64,000 bases of DNA. Origin: Diogma glabrata. Its lineage: Eukaryota > Arthropoda > Insecta > Diptera > Cylindrotomidae. The position numbers and the translations under genes are program-made. The DNA lies in the NCBI GenBank assembly GCA_963693315.1, contig OY856187.1:42025242-42089241 (forward strand), in the 5' to 3' direction. This document shows positions 58,012 through 64,000 of the stretch, in pieces. Under the pieces are notes generated by a model. It ran no database searches. It was not told where the DNA came from and saw only the letters and a program-made list of their open reading frames with translations. Positions within the stretch are counted from its first letter, which is position 1. Each line of letters starts with the position of its first letter.

Positions 58012-60553
58012 GCTGAAATCTCACAGCTCTGAGACTTCGGTCTGGGTTAAGGATTTTGATATAGTTTTTGGCAAAAAACTTTTATGAGGACATTAATTTT
58101 AGTTTTGGGCAGCGATGTATATCAAACATAACTCTTTGTTAAGGCACAAGTATTTTTTATCTCTGTTTAGAAATTTATTACAAAACTAACATAAAACATC
58201 AATTTGTCGCCGGAAAATTATAACAGATCATAAATTAACATAATTTAGTGAAAATAAGATTCAATCAGCAAACTACTCAAAAACCTCCCATTTAGCGTTT
58301 CGAGAAAATATTACAAAATCACAAATTCATATTTCTTTCAAAATTCCAAAAATATTGTAAAAATTAAATAAAATCAAACTTTTTTCAAAATATACTAATA
58401 ATTAATGCAAAATCAAAGATAAAAAACTTTATTCGAAATTCTAAAATATTGTTAAATTACACTGTGCGACAAATGGTAGGGGTCAGTGATCCGCTGGGGT
58501 TCTGACTATACCGGAAAAAGTTATATTGGTAAAAAAAAAGTTATACGTGTCGTGGCGTTTCGCTGGGTCACGTCTAGGAATCGAGATATATCGATTTGAA
58601 GTTAGTAAGTATCATATAGGAGAAATTGTTACGTTTGGGGTTCTTTTTTGGCATAACTCGAGAACGACTAGTCCGATTTTGCTGAAACAAGTTTAGAAAT
58701 TAAGAATTACAATTCCTTTAATCTACTGATATACTATACTGAAAAAGTAACGAAAAAATGAAAAAATTTAAATTAAATAAATAAGAAATACAAAAAAAAA
58801 TAAAATGAATAAATAAATGAAATACAAAAATAAAGTAAAAAAAAAACAAAGTAAAAATAATAAAATAAAAATATAACAAAATAAAATAAAAAAATTTAAT
58901 AAATAAACAAAATAAATAATAAATAAATAATAAATGAATAATAAATAAATAATGTATAAGTAATAAAAAATTTAATAAATAAATAATAAATAAACAATAA
59001 AAAAAATTAATAAATAATAAATAATAACAACAAATAATGAATAATAAATAATAATAATAAATAATAATAATAATAGTAATAAATAATAATAATAAATAAT
59101 AATAATAATAAATAATAATAATAACAAACTAATAATAATAATAATAATAATAAATAATAATAATAATATAATAAAATATACTAAAAATAATAAAATAAAA
59201 TAGTAAAGTAAAATAAATAAATAAAAAATAAAAAATAATAAATAAAAAAGTAAAAAAAAAAATAAATTAATACACAAAGACACATAGACAGCGAAACGCC
59301 GGGACACGTATACCTTTTTTTTACCGTTACATCTTTTCCCGGTAGTCACAACCCCAGCGGATTTGGCTGTCGCACAGTGTTATTACAAAATCAAAAATAC
59401 TAACTTTTTTCGAAATTCCAAAAATTCTTAAAGATTCAAACTTTTTCCAAAATTATAAAAATATTGCAAAAATTATAGCAATATCAAAAATTGAAACTAT
59501 TTTCAAAATCCAAAAATTTTAAATTTTTCAAAATTCTAAAAATATTCCAAAAATCAAAAACTGAAACATTTTTCAAAATTCTGAAAATATATTTATGAAA
59601 ATCCAAAAATTCTATTTTACTACAAAATTCTACAAAAATTGCCTAAATTATAACAAAATCAAAAATTAAAACTATTTTCAAAATTCCAAAAATTAGAATA
59701 AAATCAAATATTTAAACTTTTTCTAAATCCCAATAATATTCCAAGAATTCTGAAAAATTCAAACATTTTCCAAAATTCTAAAAATATTGCAAAAATTATT
59801 ACAAAATCAAAAATACAAACTTTTTTCAAAATTCCAAAAATATTTCAAAAACTATAACAAATTCAAAATTTTCTATGTCCAATTTCATTTTCAATTACAT
59901 TTAAATTACATTTATGAAACGATTTTTTGACACACTTGACATTATTTTTTCGACAAATTTATAATGGCATATATCTCTATAATAATAATAAAATTTCATG
60001 TCATACAAATAATTAGTTTTAAGTTTTTCCAAAAAAATAGGTAAAAAAATAAATAAAAATCTTTCTTTTGACACACTTGACAACATTTTTTTGACAAACT
60101 TATAATGCAATAGTTTTTGATCTCACTAGTTTTTGATCTCACATACAAATCCGTACCATCAAGATCTCTCCAACATCAATGTTCCTACTCGTAATCACTA
60201 TAAAATTAACGTTTTTAAAGCCAAAAATATGAAAATTTGCTATTTTTGACACACATAATGATTTTTTTGACACACTTCCGGTACAGCTATCGAACACAGC
60301 GTCCTTTCGGACCTGTCCCTTGAGTAAACCTATTTTTAGAAAAAAAATTTCTTAAAATCCCCCCTACGGCTTTCTAGATTTCGTAGGTATTGACGGAGGG
60401 ACGGCCGACCGACAGACAGACATACATTTTTTTTTGCTTTGTTTAGAATCATTTAATCAGTAAAACGTCGAGAAATGCCCCAAAAAAGTGGTTGTAAGAA
60501 TTTCAGTTTTGGCTCATGAATGTAATACTTAGGTCTTTCAGACCGAAGTAATG
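58012..60553 (-). repeat. AT-rich interspersed element, copy B (inverted to 4299-5395)
   Basis: All landmarks of copy A recur in reverse complement: GGGCTGAAATCTCACAGCTC, TAGAAATTTATTACAAAACT, CCCATTTAGCGTTTCGAGAA, then degenerate TTCAAAATTC.AAAAAT units, CGAACACAGCGTCCTTTCGG, CTTTCTAGATTTCGTAG, GACAGACAGACAT and AAACGTCGAGAAATGCCC. It is longer than copy A because a CACTA-type MITE (58460-59379) is inserted and the AT units are expanded. Two inverted ~137-bp 'GACACACTTGACA' units lie at about 59925-60110. Confidence 0.85.
58460..59379. mobile_element. CACTA-type (EnSpm/Chapaev-like) MITE, 920 bp, with (TAA)n core
   Basis: The termini CACTGTGCGACA are exact inverted repeats, and TTA flanks both ends (58457-58459, 59380-59382). 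Pairing continues for about 110 bp through ATCCGCTGGGGTT, CCGG.AAAAG, a T-rich tract, ATACGTGTC and GGCGTTTCGCTG. CACTG ends with a 3-bp duplication fit the CACTA/EnSpm group. The centre is a long TAA/TAAA-rich microsatellite (about 58740-59270), which explains the Ile/Leu-rich minus-strand frame. No transposase. Confidence 0.88.
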
Positions 60554-60606
60554 AGTAGAAATATGGAATGTGGAGAAATCTTGATGTTAGATTATTGCAT
60601 TATAAG

Positions 60607-61090
60607 TTTGTCAAAAATTATTGTCAAGAGTGTCAAAAGAAAGATTTTTATTTATTTTTTTGCCCAATTTTTTGGAAAAAATAAAATTAATCATTTGTAT
60701 GACACGAAATTTTATTATCATTATAGAGAATTATGGCATTATAAGTTTGACAAAAAAATGTTGTCAAGTGTGTCAAAAGGAGAATTTCTATTTTTTTTAC
60801 CTAATTTTTTGGAAAAGATAAAATTAAATATTTGTATGACATGAAGTTTTATTATTATTATAGAGAATTGTGGAATCATAAGTTTGTCAAAACAATAATG
60901 TAAGTGTGTCAAAAGAATGATTTTCATTTAATTTTTTTGAAAAATTATAAAATTAGTTATTTGTATAAAATGAAATGTAATGAAATTATTATTATTGAGA
61001 ATTTTATTGCATTATAAGTTTGACAAAAAATATTGTCAAGTGTGTCAAAAAAATGTTTTCATTTATTTTTTTAGCCAATTTTTTCGAAAA
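60607..61090 (+). repeat. ~137-bp tandem repeat, four units
   Basis: Units begin at about 60607, 60747, 60883 and 61020 with TTG(T/A)CAAAAA.AT.TTGTCAAG.GTGTCAAAA. They continue with 'TTTTTTT..CCAATTTTTT.GAAAA...AAATTA..TATTTGTATGAC...AAATTTTATTATTATTATAGAGAATT.TGG.ATTATAAG'. The overlapping open frames here are by-products. Confidence 0.88.
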
Positions 61091-61159
61091 AAAATTTAAC
61101 TGTTTGTATGACGTTTGTATTGAACATAAAATTGAACATAGAAATTTTTGAATTTGTTA

Positions 61160-61520
61160 TAATTTTTGAAATATTTTTGAAATTTTGAAAAAAGTTTGTA
61201 TTTTTGATTTTGTAATAATTTTTGCTATATTTTTAGAATTTTGAAAAAGAATAGAATTTGTATTTGTGAATTTTACATATATTTTCAAAATTTTGAAAAA
61301 AATTCAATTTTTGATTTTGTAAGAATTTTTGGAATGTTTTTAGAATTTTGATAAAATTTTTCAAAATTCTAAAAATATTCCAAAAATTCGTGTTTTTGGT
61401 TTTATTATAATTTTTGGAATTTTGAAAAATATTTCAATTTTTGATATTGTTATAGTTTTTGTAATATTTTTAGAATTTTTGAAAAACTTTGAATTTTTGA
61501 AATATTATTAGAATACGACC
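61160..61520 (+). repeat. Degenerate AT units as in copy A
   Basis: Repeated 'TTTTTGATTTTGT.ATAATTTTTG.AATATTTTTAGAATTTTGAAAAA' of about 50-55 bp, the same words as at 4640-5055. This orientation is opposite to copy B, so another copy end abuts here. Confidence 0.75.
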
Positions 61521-62500
61521 ATTTCAGATCACATCGAGAGGGGGTCTTAGGTGACCATTTCCGATTTGTCTGAAAATGCGTTAATAGATTCGTCTCATGA
61601 AAATAAAAAACTAATTTGACCGAAAAAATTCAATAAGTGGTTTTTCATGAGATATCACCAATCACCATACAAAGTTTCAGGAAAAATAAAAAAAGGAGTC
61701 AAATTCAAAAATTCACAGCTCTTTCATTTTTTATTCGATTTGCGTCAACAGTATATCGTTGGAAAGGTAATTTAGTCTACTTTAATATAAATTATTCAAA
61801 ATTTATTGTTGCCTCACAAAAAGTGAGTCAAAATGTGAGTTTTAATACATTTTCACCATTCGGCTCAAAACCTTACCTTTAATTTTTTTTTTAATTTTTA
61901 TTTTAAAGGTCAACAAATTACCATTCCAACGATATACTGTTCTTGATGGTATCTTGATTCGTTAGGTTTTTATTGAAATTTTTATGGGATATGCCATGAA
62001 TTTTCAGTACAAAGTTTTACCGAATGAGTAAAAAATCGACCATATTCTCTATTCGGTGACAGATAACTAACTAAATATCCCTTTTTTCTATAACCTCTAA
62101 AAACAAAAAATCCCAAAAAGTAACAACATGCTGAAACGATTAAAAATGTAAAAGGTTAGAGCGACGAGGTGCCAATATTATTTGTTCCTTTTGAAATGTC
62201 TATTTATTTTTAATTCTCTTTATCTCTCCCTCTCAAAAATAAAAACAACGTTTTAAGAACTAAGGATAAGAAAAAATAAATTTTAATAAGTTAGTTTGTT
62301 CAAATTTAGATTCAGTAAAAATTGGTCTTAAAGAATAATTAGTTAAAATATCTTTTTAGAGTTAAATAAAAACAAAATAAGTGACATAAAATATTTTTTA
62401 CGAATAAAATTAAATTAAAAATCAGTGCTAGTGCTATAAATATAAAATATAATTTTAATAAAATTATTATTTTAATAAAATTATATTAAATAAATATTTT
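61521..62500. other. Non-coding with an inverted pair
   Basis: ACAGTATATCGTTGGAAAGG (from 61748) pairs with CCATTCCAACGATATACTGT (61921-61940) over about 25 bp per arm. The phrase CATACAAAGTTTCAGGAAAA is of a kind common in insect interspersed repeats; a similar TGCCAAGTTTCAGGAAAATC occurs at about 44610. No gene seen. Confidence 0.5.
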
Positions 62501-62506
62501 ATCAAA

Positions 62507-63657
62507 ATGTTGTGTGCTGTGCCAAACATGAAATGCCATTTGAATGAATGCGATAAATGCCCCGGAGTGAATGGAATGGAGCAATTCTTCGAACAAATTC
62601 TTGAAGATAACCAAATGGAGAGTATACCATACAAACAATGGGTCAATCAAACCGGTAAATTTTGAACTAGCTTATTTTTGAATTACGCCATTCATTACGC
62701 CATTTGAATTACGCCATTCAGTAATTTATTTTAATAATTTTAATAATTTTTTTAAAAAATAGGTAGAACGAACTTGGAAAATATTACGCTTCCGATGATT
62801 TCATTAGGTCGTATAGCATGCAGCTGGCAACTTTGATCCACACGATTTCATCGCGAAGAAACAATCTAATTTTTTGAAAATGAAAAAGGATCAACTGCGG
62901 CAAGGCGAGTTTATTGTAATCTCCGACTTTACGAAAAATTATCATTGCGTTATTCAGGTATATATTCATCTCCAATCGATTCGAATTGGTTGGCTCTACC
63001 ATTTTATATTAAATGCAAAACTTTTTAAGGACGAAGTACAATCAGCACATTGGAACCAGCAGCAGGTTACACTTCATCCGTTAGCGATTTATTTCAAAGA
63101 TGAGAGAGATCAAAAGTCTTCTGATAATTGCCGAAAGTCTGAAGCACAACTATGAAGCAGTATACCAATTTCAGCAGGAACTTTTTAAATTCTTGGATGA
63201 GACTTTTCAATTTGTCACAAAAATATACTTCTTTTCGGATGGAGCAGCTTTGCAGTACAAAAACAAAAAAAATTTCTTTCAATTGTGTCAACATTGAAAG
63301 GCCCATAATTTCGATGTTGAATGGCATTTCTTCCCCCCCATCGATAGAATTGGAGGTGCCTTTAAGCGCAACGCAACAAGAACTAGTCTCCAGAAAAAAC
63401 TCGAAGGCCATATAAGAACTGCAAAAGAACTCTACCAATGGGCCATTTCGAACAAAGACTCGGCCATTGCCTTTCGCTTTTGTCCGGAAGAAGAATACAA
63501 GAAAATTGAAAAGAGATTTGAAAAAAAATTTGACAAAGTGTCAACTATCGCAGGAACACAAAAATTTCACTGCTTTACTCCAATCAACGACAAAGAAATT
63601 AAAGTCTCAAAATTCTCAGCTTCGAATGATCTTACAACCTTTAAATTAATTAATTAA
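62507..63657 (+). pseudogene. Arthropod repeat protein of the 'YFSDGA.QYKN' type, two introns kept, frameshifted
   Basis: Exon 1 (ATG 62507 to 62654) has CHLNECDKCPGVNGMEQFFE and YKQWVNQTG. A 108-bp intron (GTAAAT...ATAG, 62655-62762) joins it in frame to RTNLENITLP. After a frameshift near 62835 come FDPHDFIAKKQSNFL, EFIVISDFTKNYHCVIQ, a 72-bp intron (62958-63029), DEVQSAHWNQQQVTLHP and, after a second shift near 63100, LLIIAESLKHN and KIYFFSDGAALQYKNKKNF. One TGA (63295) precedes FDVEWHFF and DRIGGAFKRNATRTSLQ, after which the frame is open to 63657. This block order matches a widespread, repeat-encoded and uncharacterised arthropod protein in which FSDGA..QYKN, EWHFFATSHGK and CDGIGG are conserved; here ATSHGK...C is deleted. 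Role unknown; the acidic residues suggest a nuclease/transposase-like fold, which is inference only. Confidence 0.7.
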
Positions 63658-63779
63658 ATAGAATTTGAAGAAACCATTTTGGTTTCAACAAAACACTATT
63701 TACAGATCGAAAGAAAATAAACTAAATCATATCATTTCCTGTTCAGTGATTTTTTAATTTTTAATTTGTTCAATTTTTT

Positions 63780-63910
63780 AATTTTCTTTTACTATATATG
63801 TATTTGTGTTTTTCTAATGTTCTTAATAGTCTTAAGATTTGTGTTACTACTGGGCAAGAATTGGGTCTCGGCCTGTTTGCCATCGTTGATTAAATAAATA
63901 AATAAAAAGT
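63780..63910 (+). repeat. Possible 3' end of a non-LTR retrotransposon
   Basis: TGGGCAAGAATTGGGTCTCG, GCCTGTTTGCCATCGTTGAT and a short (TAAA)n tail (TTAAATAAATAAATAAAAAG) resemble the 3' tails of fly non-LTR retrotransposons that end in A-rich simple repeats. Only this end is visible, so it could equally be the 3' flank and polyadenylation region of the preceding repeat gene. Confidence 0.35.
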
Positions 63911-64000
63911 GTATTCATACAGATAATAAAAACGAAAATTCAAGAAAATCGATAATTTGTTCAACTTAGATGTCAAAGGTTACGTGAGAGGTCATACACC

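Noticed and set aside
58972..59349. 125-codon minus-strand frame rich in Ile and Leu, looking like a membrane protein
   Set aside because: It is the TAA-rich microsatellite and the arm of the CACTA-type MITE read on the minus strand.
60551..60844. Repeated frames with SSVSKE..LFIFLP.FLEK as a repeated small protein family
   Set aside because: They track the 137-bp tandem units in both orientations and shift frame between units.

Overview
The window is AT-rich eukaryotic nuclear DNA from an insect, probably a fly. The evidence is a roundabout-type immunoglobulin exon with normal splice sites, a diverged HPS5 copy, a 28S rRNA fragment whose variable parts are as AT-rich as those of flies, and many class II transposons of arthropod type. 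Species cannot be named from sequence alone. Nothing looks bacterial, and there is no operon, CRISPR array or intact prokaryote-type gene.

Only one stretch is convincingly a working host gene part: the exon at 32910-33096 (+), the first half of Ig domain 1 of a Robo-family axon guidance receptor. Its partner exons were not found, so it probably sits between very long introns, and much of the window may be intron of this gene. Everything else that can be recognised is dead or mobile: an HPS5 pseudogene (1474-2265), a complete but decayed hAT transposon with perfect 8-bp target duplication (10661-15924), a second small hAT (27588-28580), a tyrosine-recombinase exon fragment (29238-29408, -), a 28S rRNA fragment (41736-42420, -), and an intron-containing, frameshifted arthropod repeat protein of the 'YFSDG..QYKN' type (62507-63657).

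Layout: 0-3.8 kb, hairpins, direct repeats and the HPS5 pseudogene; 4.3-5.4 kb, an AT-rich element whose inverted relative lies at 58.0-60.6 kb; 5.4-10.6 kb, AT-rich DNA with dispersed repeat copies; 10.7-15.9 kb, the large hAT with nested foldback repeats; 16-18 kb, two tandem repeat families and an (AT)n tract; 19.4-23.0 kb, a heptamer minisatellite split by a 2-kb foldback element with Tol2-like ends; 25.4-29.4 kb, a MITE cluster; 30-35 kb, the Robo exon and intron-like DNA; 35-43 kb, a dense nest of inverted repeats, a 926-bp foldback, a MITE and the 28S fragment; 43.5-56 kb, mostly featureless AT-rich DNA; 57-61.5 kb, a complex repeat holding a CACTA-type MITE; 62.5-63.9 kb, the repeat protein and a possible LINE tail.

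I found no convincing new biochemical system. The least explained signal is structural: many unrelated foldback repeats across the window carry a short CpG-rich hairpin core (patterns such as CTCGCTACGCTCG or GCGAAGCGAGG) in otherwise AT-rich DNA. All identities are by reading; no database search was run.
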